Assembly (NCBI RefSeq): GCF_003073045.1 | Contig: NC_037593.1 | Location: 16,792,725 to 16,856,724, forward strand | Direction: 5' to 3' | Length of the DNA: 64,000 bases | Source of the DNA: Pomacea canaliculata | Lineage: Eukaryota > Mollusca > Gastropoda > Architaenioglossa > Ampullariidae | Shown here: positions 11,392 to 23,680 of the stretch, piece by piece | How positions within the stretch are numbered: the stretch's first letter is position 1 | Layout: each line of letters opens with the position of its first letter | Program-made: the position numbers and the translations under genes | Notes under the pieces: model-generated | The model's database searches: none | Told to the model about the DNA's origin: nothing | Seen by the model: the letters and a program-made list of their open reading frames with translations, nothing else

Positions 11392-11951
11392 TCATCTTGG
11401 GAACAGTGCGATAAGCTGAGACTTCTCACTCTTCTTATTCCGCCAATGCCATCTGCGGTTCGAGTTCGTGTCCACCAGGCCACCTACGCAGGAAATGTCC
11501 CGCTTGTATGTGATGCCGAGCATGTGAACAATGTCGCCACTGTTGTATGCAGGGCCGTGCTTAGGGGCAGGCAGACGAGGCATCTGCCTAGGGCCCCGCA
11601 CATTTCATTAAATAACAACCGTGGCGATCGTGGTGTCAAGGGCCCCGCACATACCCTATGCCTCGGGCCCCGCGGGGGGTAAGAACGGGCCTGGTTGTAT
11701 GCAACAGTCTTTTCGCCAACAAGGCGAGATATAACAAGAGACTGAGTGGGCTGACCTCGCGCTTCTGCCTGTAATCAAAAGCTATTGACTATCTTTGCTG
11801 TAATCGTGGACTGGACTTCACGTGCTACATTCGTATCATTTCGAGTTTGAAAGTTCAGTTGTTACTCCATACCAACGTTTATCGAGCTCTTCGTGGCCGG
11901 AAAAGCGGTACAAATAGTTTTGGCAGCACATCCCAAAGCTGCTGACATTTT
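11392..11951 (-). pseudogene. Unidentified split gene remnant, disrupted by a hAT MITE
   Basis: Two exon-like blocks read well on the minus strand. Block 1 (11951-11866) follows an acceptor ttttcag and ends at donor gtaaca; it encodes NVSSFGMCCQNYLYRFSG then HEELDKRWYG. After a 97-bp intron (acceptor gattacag), block 2 starts at 11768 in matching phase 0. It encodes LVISRLVGEKTVAYN, is broken by a 144-bp element (11550-11693), and resumes SGDIVHMLGITYKRD through to RRWHWRNKK and a stop at 11392. Removing the element plus one duplicated octamer restores a continuous frame, whereas the insertion (152 nt) shifts it. The family was not recognised. Upstream exons would lie beyond the homopolymer cluster or the LINE. 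Confidence 0.45.
11550..11693. mobile_element. hAT-type MITE with perfect 8-bp target-site duplication
   Basis: Termini cagggccgtgctta and, inverted, caggcccgttctta match at 12 of 14 positions. The element is flanked by gttgtatg at 11542-11549 and again at 11694-11701. An 8-bp duplication and CAGGG-type ends are diagnostic of hAT transposition. Length is 144 bp, with GGGCCCC-rich subterminal repeats and no coding capacity. Confidence 0.9.
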
Positions 11952-12005
11952 CTGAAAACATTAGGTCGACATTTCGCTGGCGTTCAGCTCCAATGCTCTT
12001 TTTCC

Positions 12006-12006
<1 letters not shown>

Positions 12007-12045
<39 letters not shown>

Positions 12046-12292
12046 CTTCATAATTGAAGCACAGTGCTACACAATTTATTTCACATTTTCTAGTTCCCAA
12101 GTTCTTCAAAAGTCTGCGATTAGTCCTATAATCCCGTAATACAACTGTTTTGTGTCGCAGCAGTTTTAGCCGTGATAGTCTGATATCATATTGCTTTCGC
12201 TCAGTTTTAAGATGCAAAAGAAGAATGACAGATGATAAGTTAATTTTTTAGGCGATAGTATTGGCAAATCTAGAGTTAACCTACCTAAAGAA

Positions 12293-12345
<53 letters not shown>

Positions 12346-12520
12346 ATAAAACAAAAATAAGCAATTTACAATTAGAAACACAACACATTTCGTGTTGAAT
12401 CAAAGGTTAACAGAAATAGAAAGTCATTAACAGAGAGACTCCTAAATGCCGCTTAAACTTTATTAGTCGGGGCTGTTTTTTTTTTTTTTTTTTTGTTGTT
12501 TTTTTTTTTTTTTTTTTTTT
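12007..12520. repeat. Cluster of three long A/T homopolymers
   Basis: T35 at 12007-12041, A49 at 12295-12343, and a T tract at 12476-12520 with two G interruptions. On the minus strand an AATAAA (12080-12075) lies about 33 nt before the first A run, as in a retroposed polyadenylated transcript. Homopolymers this long are also prone to assembly length error. Confidence 0.8.
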
Positions 12521-12684
12521 CACAGAAAAATTCTGCTGTGACTGTGATGGGACATCTTTCTGGTCTGAGTTTGTCCCTGCGCTGTCCTTGACCTCCACAT
12601 CGCGCGCTGCACCAACAGATTCTAGGTACGATACTAAATGTCAGTCTTGCATTGCCCAGTTTCCATCACCAGTTCCTGTTCCTC

Positions 12685-15600
12685 CCCCTGTGGGACCCCG
12701 GGGTATGCTTGTCTAGCAAGCATTGCAAGAATAGGGTCCCTGCCATCCAGCCAGGCATGTCGTAAGAGGCGACTAAGGTGGACACCTCCCCTAGAGGTAA
12801 AATAGGTTGTGGTAGGGCTAACAACCCCACCATGTAAAAAAAATCCTGTTACAGAAACTAAAACCAGAGAACTCGTCACAGATGGCGAAGGTAATGAAGC
12901 GCACCAGGAGACTGGACTAATGACGGACGACAGCCAAACCCGACAGGGAGCTGGCGCCCGACAGCGGATTACTGAAGCCGAAGGCAGAAGTTGAGGGTGG
13001 GGTGTGGAACGTCCAGACTTGTACCAGACTGGCAGGATGCTCCAATTAGTCAAGGAGTTTGACAACTACAACTTGGACATCCGGGAGTCAGTGAGGTCAG
13101 ATGGACCGGCACGGGAAAGAGGAGACTAGCGTCAGGACATACCATCTTGTTCTCAGGAAGATCAGACGCTCAGCACTCTGAAGGAGTAGCTCTACTCCTC
13201 AACAAGAAAACGGAAAAGGCACTGCTGGAATGGAAGCCTTATGGACCCAGGCTTTTGAGAGCAAGATTCCATTCCAAGTACACCAAGCTGACAGTGCTAG
13301 CCTGCTATGCACCAACAAATGACTCTGAGGCAGAAGACAAGGATGCTTTTTACGATCAGCTCCAGGCAGCCTCAGAAAGCGTTCCAGCCCACGACATGTT
13401 GCTCATCATCGGCGATCTCAATGCCAAGGTGGGAAGTGACAACACCTGCAGGGAGCATGTCATGGGCAAACATGGAATCGGAACCATCAATGACAACGGA
13501 GAGAGACTGGCAGACTTTTGTGAAGAAAACAACCTACTGATTGGAGGCACTCTTCCCACACAAAGACATCCACAAGGCAACATGGACATCACCAGATGGG
13601 ATCACAAAGAACCAGATAGACCATGTCATCATCAACCGAAAATGGAGGAGCTCACTTCAAGATGTAGAGCCTACAGAGGAGCAGACATTGCCAGTGACCA
13701 CACTCTTGTGATAGCCACAGTTTCTCTGAAGCTGCGTCGATCACGAGGAAAACAGGCACGTCAGCAGAGAGTGGACTCCGGCAAACTAAAAATCCAGCCA
13801 CCGAAAGGGCCTTTGCTATGGAAGTAAAGAACAGGTTCCAGGCACTAGGAGACCAACAAGAGATGACCTTAGACGACTTCAATCGAGTCTTACAGGAATC
13901 AGGAGAGAAAAATACTGGGCTTCCAACGGAAAAAGAAAGAACAGTGGATCAGAGAAGAGACATGGAGGAAGATAGAAGAGAGAAAGTTAGCCAAACAAAG
14001 AATCAACAGCACCAGATCTGAACGCCTGAAGGAACAACACAGACAAAGATATGCAAAACTGAACAAAAGAGGTAAAGAGGATGACAAGAACCGACAAAAG
14101 ATATCACATAGAGAAACTGGCAGATGAAGCAGAAAATGCAGCAAGTAAAAATGACCTGAAGACACTGTACAAGATAAACAAACAGCTAAACAACGGGTTT
14201 AAGAACAGTGATGTGCAGTGAAAGACGTGAACGGTAATGTCGTTGAGGGAGAGGCAGGAAAACTACAGCGCTGGAGGGAGCATTTTGAGTCGGTTCTGAA
14301 CAGACCAGATCCCCCTCAGCTTGCAGACATCCAGCCAGCAGCTATAGACCTTGAACATCTGCACAGACCCACCAAGCCTGGAAGAAGTGACAGCAGCAGT
14401 CAAGACAATGAAGAGCGGCAAAGCACCAGGGGCAGATGGAATAACAGCAGAGATGTTGAAAGCAGACGTGAATGTGACAGCTCCCAAGCTGACTGAAATC
14501 TTCAGGCAAATTTGGGAATCAGGGCAGGTCCCTGTTGCGTGGAAGACAGGGCTCATCTTCAAGTTACCCAAGAAAGGAGATCTTGGAGACTGCAATAAAT
14601 TGGAGGGGCATAACACTTCTTTCCTCACCACAAGGTCTTCAGCAAGATTGTTTTGTCAAGACTGACGGCAACTCTTGAGAAAGACCTCCGACCACAGCAA
14701 GCAGGATTTCGCCCTGGGCGATCCTGCTCCGAACACATCTTCATTCTGCGACAGATTCTGGAGCAGAGCAACGAATGGAACACACCGCTGTACATCAATT
14801 TCATCGACCTGGAGAAGGCTTTTGACAGCATCCACCGCGAGTCCTTATGGAAGATCCTGAGGCATTACGGAGTCCCTGCAAAACTTGTTCAGGTCATTGC
14901 AATGCTGTACAGCGATTTCAAATCCCAGGTTTGTCTGTGACACGGAGCTCACAGACCCCTTCAACGTCAGTACCGGGTGAAGCAGGGCTGCATTCTGTCG
15001 CCGTTCCTCTTCATCCTGGCCATGGACTGGATCATGAAGACTTCCACCGACAGCGAGAGGAGAGGGCTCAGATGGACCATGACTATGACAAGCAACAACA
15101 GCACTGGAAGACTTGGACTTTGCTGATGACATTGCCCTGCTGTCACACCGCCACCAAGACATGCAGGAAAAAACAAAGGCCTTCTCAGAAACAGCTGGAA
15201 ACCTTGGGTTGAAGGTCAGCACAAAAAAGACTAACAGTATGAGAGTGAACGCCAGAGTCCAAGACAGCATCAAACTAAATGGAGAGAGATTGAGGAAGTT
15301 GACAGTTTCACCTATCTTGGGTCCAAAATGTCAAACACCGGGATGCGGAGGTGGAGATTCGAGCCCGACTGGCGAAAGCAGTCAGGCTTTGCCTCACTCA
15401 GGAGCACATGGAAGCAAAAAACATCAGCCAGAAGATCAAGCTGAGAATCTTCAAGTCAAATGTGATCAGCACCCTCCTTTACGGATCAGAATCTTGGAAG
15501 ATGACCAAAACCATCAGTAACAAGCTTGACGTCTTCCAAAACAGATGCCTCAGGCGCATACTTAACATCTTTTGGCCAAACACCATCACCAACGAAGAAC

Positions 15601-15908
15601 TCCACCGAAGAAGTGAAACCGAGTCCATCACCACGCAGGTTCAACGAAGGCGTTGGCGATGGATTGGACATGTGCTCCGCCAGCAGACAGCAGACCTTTC
15701 CAGAGTCGCCCTACGATGGACTCCAGACGGCCGAAGAAAACGAGGCCGCCCAAAGGAAACTTGGAGAAGAACAGTGGAAAGGGAGATGAAAGGAAAGGGC
15801 TGGACATGGGGTCACCTAGAGCGGGTTTCAGCCGATCGACATCGGTGGCGGACTCTGGTTGAGGCCTTATGTGCAACCTGATGCACAAAGAGGAATAGAT
15901 AGATAGAT
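12685..15908 (+). mobile_element. RTE-like non-LTR retrotransposon (LINE), near full length, decayed
   Basis: The element is bounded by a target-site duplication agttcctgttcctc at 12671-12684 and 15909-15922 and ends in an (ATAG)n tail. Length about 3.2 kb, one endonuclease-reverse transcriptase unit and a short tandem-repeat tail fit the RTE clade. Endonuclease (about 13010-13750): LACYAPTNDSEA, LLIIGDLNAKVG and IASDHTLVI. Reverse transcriptase (about 14390-15340): GKAPGADGITAEML, QAGFRPGRSCSEH, FIDLEKAFDS and the FADDIALLSH catalytic box. C-terminal region (15351-15880): LLYGSESWKMT, RRRWRWIGHVLRQ and RRKRGRPKETWRR. Several frameshifts and stops split it (near 13035, 13105, 13800, 14020, 14610, 14940 and 15340), so it cannot be autonomous. 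Confidence 0.9.
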
Positions 15909-15922
15909 AGTTCCTGTTCCTC

Positions 15923-18771
15923 GTCACGTGTCTGTCCTGTTGGACCGCTGTTGGTGTGGTGACATACAGCACAACCTGCCAGTATTTGCACAATGGAAAG
16001 TGATGGGAGGGTACTAATAGAGGAAGAGGTTGGAGGGTAAGAAAAGCCTATCTACGTCCCTGCCTGCTTAACTACCCATCTGCTCTTTCAGTCTATCCTG
16101 GATGGGGACGCCAATGGAGCGACTTCAAAATTTTCATTTGTATATATATATAATGAAAGCCATATGTCAGTCCCACAAACGATGCAAAAGAAAAACAATG
16201 GAGCAGCCTCCACTTTCACTCAAACACAAGGCTGATTTCATTTTGAGTAAGTGCTTGTTTACACACACTATCTCACACACACGGTGGGAGACTTTGAGAC
16301 TTCACACAGTTGGAGAGAAAGTAAGTTATCTTTAGAAGACCGTTAGAGAGAGAAAGTAAATCGTCTAGTTTCTACGATACCATTAACACCTACACATTTC
16401 CCTCAGGCAGCTATACTGGAAAGTGCGGTGTATGTTACACGTACATTAAACTCATAATGGACAGACTGGCGAAAGAAAGATTGACAGAGGCAGGAAGAAA
16501 GACAGAAAGTAGAACGCTGGCAGACAGAAGTGGAGATGAAGACACCCACGAACCCTTATCTCTAAGCAACAAATGCCACACGACAGACGATCTTAAGCTG
16601 TAAGTGGCTTACTTACGATATCTGTCAGCCACCCATCGGATGTTGCATGCTCACCGTTGTCACACTGTCGCTAGTCCTGAGGCCGGACTATCACACGTAC
16701 GAGAAACGATCCTTGCGATGACTCAAAACGCACACCACTCCTTGTCCCTCTCGACCCAGGTGGGGGATATACCTCATTGCTGTTGTACGCTCTCAGGTCA
16801 ACTGAGTGGAGGAAACGTATTGTTCCGGGTCATCATGAACACTGCAAACTCGATCACCTGTCGAAGTTTCGTTCCGTGACTCAGCTTGGAACGCCCGGAC
16901 ATTATTTAAAAAGCCGAATAGAATCAGTAAGGCACGTCTCTAGCGAAACTACTCTAGTTTAATTCTAAAATAAACAACCCCAGCTCCATTGTGTGCGAGG
17001 CTATGAACCTGCTCAGTCCATGAATGGCACTTGCTTGCTAGTAAAATACAAGGGTTTACTCAGCGTGTATGACAGCCAAACGTTATCACATTCACGTACC
17101 TTCGGCACGCACAGCAGTCTCTTGGCGTAATCACACAACGCCGGGAGTTCACGCACACCCAAGGCCGCTGTAGCAGACGACACTTCCCAAATGTTCGTCC
17201 CTCGCCCAGCTTTGTCAATTCATCAAATTTTCAAGGGAAGTAAGCCAAGAAGCAAGTTCTGGCCCTCTAAATAAATAAAATGAAATAATAAAAATCTCGT
17301 GGAGGGACCAGGGTGCTATAGAAACCCACGTCACCATGAATTTACTTGACTTAGAGACTACAGCTAGTTTTGGAAGGTTGCTACAGTGCTGTTTTAGATA
17401 CTGACCTATTTTGTAAGAGGATTTCCTGCTCCCTTATTTTCGGGAAGGGTTTCGGGATTAAGCGTTTTATACGCCGTGACAGCAATAAAATCACGGCAAA
17501 ACAGCCAGGCCCGTAAAGCAAGTGACATTAAGATAAAGAACAGCGTTCCCAAGGCGAGAGCTGGACCTAGGACTGCCGATCCTCAATTAATACTATCTTA
17601 TATTAGTAGAATCAATTATATATTCTTAGAATTTATACTGATGACTAGAGGCAGAGCTTAACGTCTGCGCTGCCTATTCACCCAATCCTTTCAATTAAAG
17701 GCCTTGTTAAATTAACATATACACTGTACTTCAAATTTAACTTGCTCGGAAGCCTTATATGTCATTGACATAATGACAAGCATCGTCACATACCCCACAA
17801 TGCGATTTCGGCAAGGTACTTTTATCTTGAATTTATACAAAGTCTAGGACATAAGATTAATGTAATAACACCTACTAATATCCTATTAGAAAAGCTCTGC
17901 TCTAAACTTGCGGTCGTGAGCTGTTCTGCAACTATTTCTAGGAATTGTGAAAGGGAGGTAACTTTGACCAGCGGGTAATTAACGCAGGAGTTACAGGCAA
18001 ATTTAGTGAGTAAACATCAGCAGACAGCTATCGGCCACTAATAATAAAAGTCAAATAAGAAATTCCGAAAAATGACCACAAGCCCTATTTAAATAAATGC
18101 ATTTTCGTAAATACAATTTCTAATAATGTAAGAAAAATCTTGTTATATTGGTTTAATGTGACACAAAATAATATTTATAAACATTTTTTATTTGCAAAAC
18201 AATCTGAAATTTATAGAGACTGCCGTAAACAGGCACACAAACAGTAGTTTGTATATGTACCAAGTTGTGATTCTGTTCTTATGCATACATCATGCATGAA
18301 TCATACATATATACATCCTTATGCAAGCACACACACATGATCACTAACAAACACATATAAAACTATATAGGAGCCCAAGTATGCATGCGGAGGCACTGAA
18401 ACTTTGAGGATTTTTCATTTGTCAATGACAGGTGATAGTTTTGAAACAATAAAATGTTTCTGTTTTTTAGACTGACCCTATATAGCAAACTCATAATCAA
18501 AAACAGGAAATTTCAACAAATTCTATATCAGTATTAACCAACATTTTTTTAACCTTCCAGTCTCCTCACAAATGAACTTTCAGACACAAAGAAGGTAAAT
18601 GCAAGTTATGTAATGCAGGCACGTCACAGCCCTAATGTATTTTTTATACTTTCAAAAATGCAATAATATCAGAGCCTTAAAAAGTTACATCACTATTTTT
18701 CTTATCTAAGTGCTCATCCAGCCATGTTACTGTTCATTGTATTTATTGCTACCCATTAATATAGGCACCAA
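15923..18771. other. Intergenic sequence with repeat traces
   Basis: No supported gene. A tRNA-related SINE trace is listed at 17500-17590, and a stretch near 16745-16800 resembles the SINE core seen at 48-52 kb. A good acceptor precedes an open frame at 16091 (ctctttcag), but no donor or family supports it. Confidence 0.35.
17500..17590 (-). repeat. tRNA-derived SINE fragment
   Basis: The stretch agcgttcccaaggcgagagc followed by tggacctaggac resembles agcgtgcccgatatgagagc followed by tgaacccaggac at about 48748-48780. In reverse complement both resemble a tRNA B-box region (gggttcagctctc type). Diverged and short. Confidence 0.35.
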
Positions 18772-21717
18772 CTATCTTTCTCTCAAACGCTTCATGAAGG
18801 TCACTTCATCTTTGTTTCGTATTCCATACCTGTAACACAGGAACATTTGTAGTATGTTAGCCTTTTGGTAATAAAACATCCTATGAAAGCAAAGACCATT
18901 TTAAACAAGAAAAAAGTAACCACTGGTATGTATAAAAAGTGACAAAAACCCATGTCAATGCATCAAAATACTGCAAGTTCTACCAACCTGTAAACTTTAA
19001 ATTGCTTGTTCAAATGAATAGCTTAAAAACAAAGCAACAAAATCTGACTCACTCTTTTAATGGCTTGTTGTCATCCATTAACTTTTCCCCTGCATAGTAT
19101 AGCCAGTACCGCTTCCATATATACCTCCTGTAAATTGATGTTAAGAGCTGTTGTTTATATGATCATCAAAAACATTGCATTGACTAAGATGGTGGTATAC
19201 CAAAATATTTCCAATACCTTATCTCATACCCCATCTCCTGCCAACATGAGTGTCAGGTTTGTTGAGAAAAAAAAGAGAAAGAAATGACTGTGACAAAGAC
19301 ACAAATACAAAAACCTGATTGCATACCCTGTCAGCATACCTCTAATAGGTAGCATCATCCAGCTCAAAAGTGAAACCTTTCTGATTTCCTAGATTCCTTG
19401 ATATTAGCTTGCCAAGAAGCAACAGAGTGCAGGCACAGCAATTCAATCAAGATGTGGGCATTACTAAAGCACAAAGAATGTTGTAGGTCCACAAGCAAAG
19501 ACAAAAAGACAAGGAGAGCAGTCACCCTTTTAGCCAGTCAGCCAACGCATCATCACTCTTTGGATATTGTTTTCTGCTGTTGATTTTCATGTATTTTCTT
19601 GTTAAGACTCAACCATAAAAACCATATTTGATATTAAAAAACACTGATTGCAACTTATTTAAACTTTATTACAGCTTACATTTTTTGCTAATTTATTTCA
19701 TTTGCACCATTAATTAATATGGCATATTACTTTATTCATGATTTCATGTGACTATATTTTATTATTCATATAAAAATACCTGTATACTTTAATGCATCAT
19801 CATTGCATAAGCAGCAATAACTGAAAGAGATAAGTGCATCTCCTGTAGTGTAGTAGCAAATATGCTTTAATCCTCTTACCAGCTAATGCCTATGGACCCT
19901 CCACTGCGAGTCAGTTTTAACATGATGTACCGTTTGATTCCATGTTTGAGATCCAGCACAGTAGCGTCCGGCTTAACAACCACTGCTGCAATCAGACAGA
20001 AATAATCCTTTCAAAGAAATATCTTTATCAATTCTGCTTAAAAATTAATACTGTACTTTTACATGATGAAGGTAGCAAATTAATATTGAAAGCTCATGGG
20101 GAAATCTCTCAAGAATTCTCAAAAAGTATATATATATTTCCATAATGCAAAAAAAACATGAGATTGGAAAAACAGGCAGAGAAGGAGGCAATGATGAAAG
20201 ATCATAACACAAAGATTGTATACAAAGGTAAGGGCTTGTCTCTCTTGAGCTTTGCAACCATTGCTATCTTTTAAGGGCAAACTCCTACAAGGAAAAAAAA
20301 TCGCTTGGTTCCAGTCAGGGAGGAAGGTGAGGTGCACATGTGGTGCTGGTTACTGTAGTGGTCATGCTTCAGTAATTGCTTTTTTCTGTGCCAACAAGTA
20401 TTCTCATATTCCTTCCCTGGGTTGAACCATTTTTTTCATGCCAGATGGTGGAATTTCAGTTTTTCAGCTTACTACTGACATTTAAAAAAAATGGAGAAAT
20501 GTAACTCTTCTTTAAGATTTGAAAAATTCACAATAATCCTTATTAAAATACTAACACATGACATCTCCATCAGCACGTCGTACGTTCACCACCATTGCTT
20601 GACCATACTCCAAGGCTATCATTGAGTTCACTTCCTCAAGGGTTACATAAGGATGAAGGTCTTTTAGAAGTGGGTCATTCTGAAAAATAAATTATTAGTA
20701 AAGAGACATATTTATTAATAAAGTAAGGTAGAGGAAGTGTACAATTACAATTAAAATCAATTCTTTGATATTTTATGATATGGTAGGTAATTTAATGATA
20801 ACAATCAACATTTCACAAGCATTTATGCATTTTTGTATTATAAACATATATGACTGTAAAAACTTTTTCAATAATGGCTATAACCATTAACCATTGAAAA
20901 TAAACCATATAAGTTCATCTAATATTATATAAGAAGTAAAACATTTTTGGTGGTCAATTTGTTTATATGACTTCTACAAATTTAGCTCTGATTATTTGCT
21001 AGATAATTAATGCCAAAAGAACAAAAATACTGACTAAAATGTTTAAAACAACATCTTTATAGTGATACATAATTAGCTCAGTACATTAATTGTAGCTTAG
21101 TGGCATTATTACTGGTTATAAAGTCATTCTAAATTCATTTTTCTAGAAGACTGATATTAAAATTGTTGACCTTCAGAATAATGGAGAAATGCTACAAGTA
21201 TACACATCATTTGTATGTGCAGTTACTGATACATTTCGCAAACATTTTCAAGTCTACTGAGCAGAATATTTTTAAAAACATACAGTTTACAGCTAGAGCT
21301 AAATGGCAGCAACAGCTTTCTAGACCGTTTGACATTTGGCATTGTCACATATTATTCATCTTAATTTTTGTTATTTACCGATATAAGGCCAGCAACAGTA
21401 TCTTGCACAACGTGCATAATCTCTCTGTGTGAAAGAACTTGTACATTTTCTTCCTTCACTTCTGTGATCTCTCTGTGTGAAAGAATCTGTTTATTTGCTT
21501 CTTTCACTTCTGCATTCTCTCCATGTGAAAGAATCTGTTGATTTTCTTCCTCTTCCTTTTTAACCTCTCTGTAGGAAGGCACACTTTCACTTCCTTCCTT
21601 CATATCTTTTCCATCACATATGAAGTCTGTTTCTTTTTCATAGTCTTCTTGGTTCTTCTCAACATTATCCGAAGACTTGCATGCTTGATCGTCCGTGTTT
21701 AAGGTTGGTTCCGACAT
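18772..21717 (-). CDS. SNRNP25: U11/U12 small nuclear ribonucleoprotein 25 kDa protein
   Basis: A five-exon gene: 21717-21379, 20679-20556, 19985-19880, 19127-19053 and 18829-18772. Phases join exactly to 233 residues plus stop. The core (about residues 114-233) is the ubiquitin-like SNRNP25 domain: DPLLKDL, VTLEEVNSMIALEYGQAM, then VVVKPDATVLDLK, WRYIWKRYWLYYAGEKL and a C-terminal EYGIRNKDEVTFMKRLRER. The protein belongs to the U11 snRNP of the minor spliceosome and acts in the nucleus in U12-type intron recognition. The N terminus is about 100 residues longer than I would expect. It is acidic and contains four 16-residue repeats (residues 45-108, QILSHREI-type), encoded by 48-bp DNA repeats. 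The ATG at 21717 is chosen as first Met of the open frame; a later start or an extra upstream exon is possible. Putative polyadenylation signal: AATAAA on the minus strand at 18747-18742. Confidence 0.9.
21420..21600 (-). repeat. 48-bp tandem repeat inside SNRNP25 exon 1
   Basis: About three and a half imperfect copies of a 48-bp unit (beginning ctctctgtgtgaaagaa on the plus strand). They encode QILSHGENAEVKEANK-like 16-mers, with a degenerate first copy SVPSYREVKKEEEENQ. Confidence 0.8.
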
Positions 21718-23661
21718 TTATAATGTACTGAAAAGGTGATATTTTGTTATAAAAAAATCTCTGCATACATGAGAAATAAAGGAACAAAGATGATGGTGAA
21801 TTTTTAATTTGAAAGACGTGGAAACTGATGCAAAAGATCCTGCTAATTTAACAATGAAACGTTACATCCACTTTTCATATATTACAACAAAATAAACACA
21901 AAACATAACTTCTAAAACCAAAAGCTCTTCAGCACCTTTTCCCTCGTTGGCGCTACAAAAACGTGTACTACCTGTAAGAGTAATGTCGACCAAAACAAAT
22001 GGATGATGATCACATTGTTCAGTTCATAAAGTCTCCTAAAAAAAACGGCTATCTAAAGAAATGTGAGAAATTCTGTCTAAAATGTGCATTATTCAAGCGT
22101 GATTGAACTATACACCTTACAAACCAGCGCTGTGCATTGTTTACACTCTGTCTCGGACAGAAGTACGAACTATAATGACCACACACACCAGCAGCATTCT
22201 CCAGAGAAATTGACAGAACCTGCTTAATCACTAAAACGAAAACAAAAGTGTTTAGGACTGCTTGTAGTACAAGATGTACCTGCCCCAAAACTCTCAACTT
22301 CATCCTCCGCGGAAAGTTTCATACACAAGAGACAAAAGCCGTTTCACTAGGCAGAAGAGTTTGTAACAGATTTGTCCCCCTTTAAAGTGGTGTTGAAGGG
22401 TTTTGTGCACGGAGATTAGTGATATATTCATAATCAAAATGGAATATAAGACATAACACATTCTGCGGGCATGAGCACATTATACTGTATGTATTTATTT
22501 TGTGGTGTTTTGCAATGCATCTCTTGGCTTTTTGTTTTCGTCTTTACAATTTTGAGCTGTAGTAGTTGTACATCTGCATACACTCTGTGACTTACATTTT
22601 TGGATGAGTTAGAAGCATGAAATAATAAAACAATAATGAAGTGGTAAAATGAGTGTGATATAAAATACGTAATCTGTGGAAAAATATTTTCCATGAGCAA
22701 AACAGCTCGGAAAATCTTAACACATTATTTCAGTATGATAAGGGAGTAAGTCGAGGCCAATAGGCTTTGCAGCTTTTTAGTCGAGGTCGATCAAAGATAC
22801 ATGTATCTGGTTTAATTAATGCTAGAAGTTTAGCAGGTTATCAGCAGATCAGGTGGCCTGACAAGATACACAGTGCGTGGCATTAGTGTCGTCGTCGTAA
22901 AGTAAAGAAAAATAGATGATCAGATTTATTCAGCAGTGACCAGGAAGATTATCATTTAAAGCTGAGAAGTCAGTATATTTTCTTCACAAAAAAAAAGTTT
23001 ACAAAATAGTACTGTTTTAGAGATAATGGGTAAAATAGCCCACTTTGTTCGCATGTGAGATACATTTTTTTTTATTTTTTCGAGTAAGACCTGCACGAAG
23101 TTAAAGATAATTATGAATGGATGTTTACATGTTAATATGGGTTCTATCTTTTTATATCAATGGTTTGAACTACTATATTATGAGGATCAGTGTTAATTCT
23201 GTTTAAACTCAGCTTGTAACTTAATTAACATAGTCAAGACTGGGTTTATTATGGTCATACCTATGAGTGAGATCCTTATTTAGTTTGTTCTATGCTACAA
23301 TTTGTTTTATTAAATTTAATTTGAGTGATGGCATCTTAGAAGTAAAAGTAACGAACACAGGAAAGATCGATATTTTTAAACCAGATTTTAGAAACTTGAT
23401 CTGAAATATGGCCTTGGTAATCTACAACCTACAGACAGTGAAAAAATCCAAATATGCAAATTCCATTATGGCAATGTTATTAAAGAAGGAGTGTGGTGGA
23501 TAAGCTTCCTCAAACTTTTAAGACAGAAGTAGAGGTTGTTACTAACCAACTACACACTACTTTGTTATATCATGTTTTAGATGGTCTTCATTGTACAGAT
23601 GGATAACCCATGATATGCTGTAGCAAAACCAATTAACTTGCTCATCACTTTTATGTTGCAG
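21718..23661. promoter_or_regulatory. Head-to-head intergenic region between SNRNP25 and SMPD1
   Basis: Divergent transcription units flank this 1.9-kb stretch, so it should contain both promoters. A splice acceptor (tatgttgcag, ending 23661) just before the SMPD1 ATG implies a 5' untranslated exon within this region; its position was not determined. No TATA-type motif could be assigned. Confidence 0.4.
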
Positions 23662-23680
23662 ATTTAGATATCTTTTCATC

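Noticed and set aside
12407..12598. Lys-rich frame beginning MEVKDSAGTNSDQKD
   Set aside because: The Lys tail is translated poly(A). The first part could be a coding remnant, but all three frames are open and a choice is not possible.
22049..22303. Minus-strand 84-residue frame upstream of SNRNP25
   Set aside because: No homology recognised and no splice phase linking it to SNRNP25; more likely promoter-region chance.
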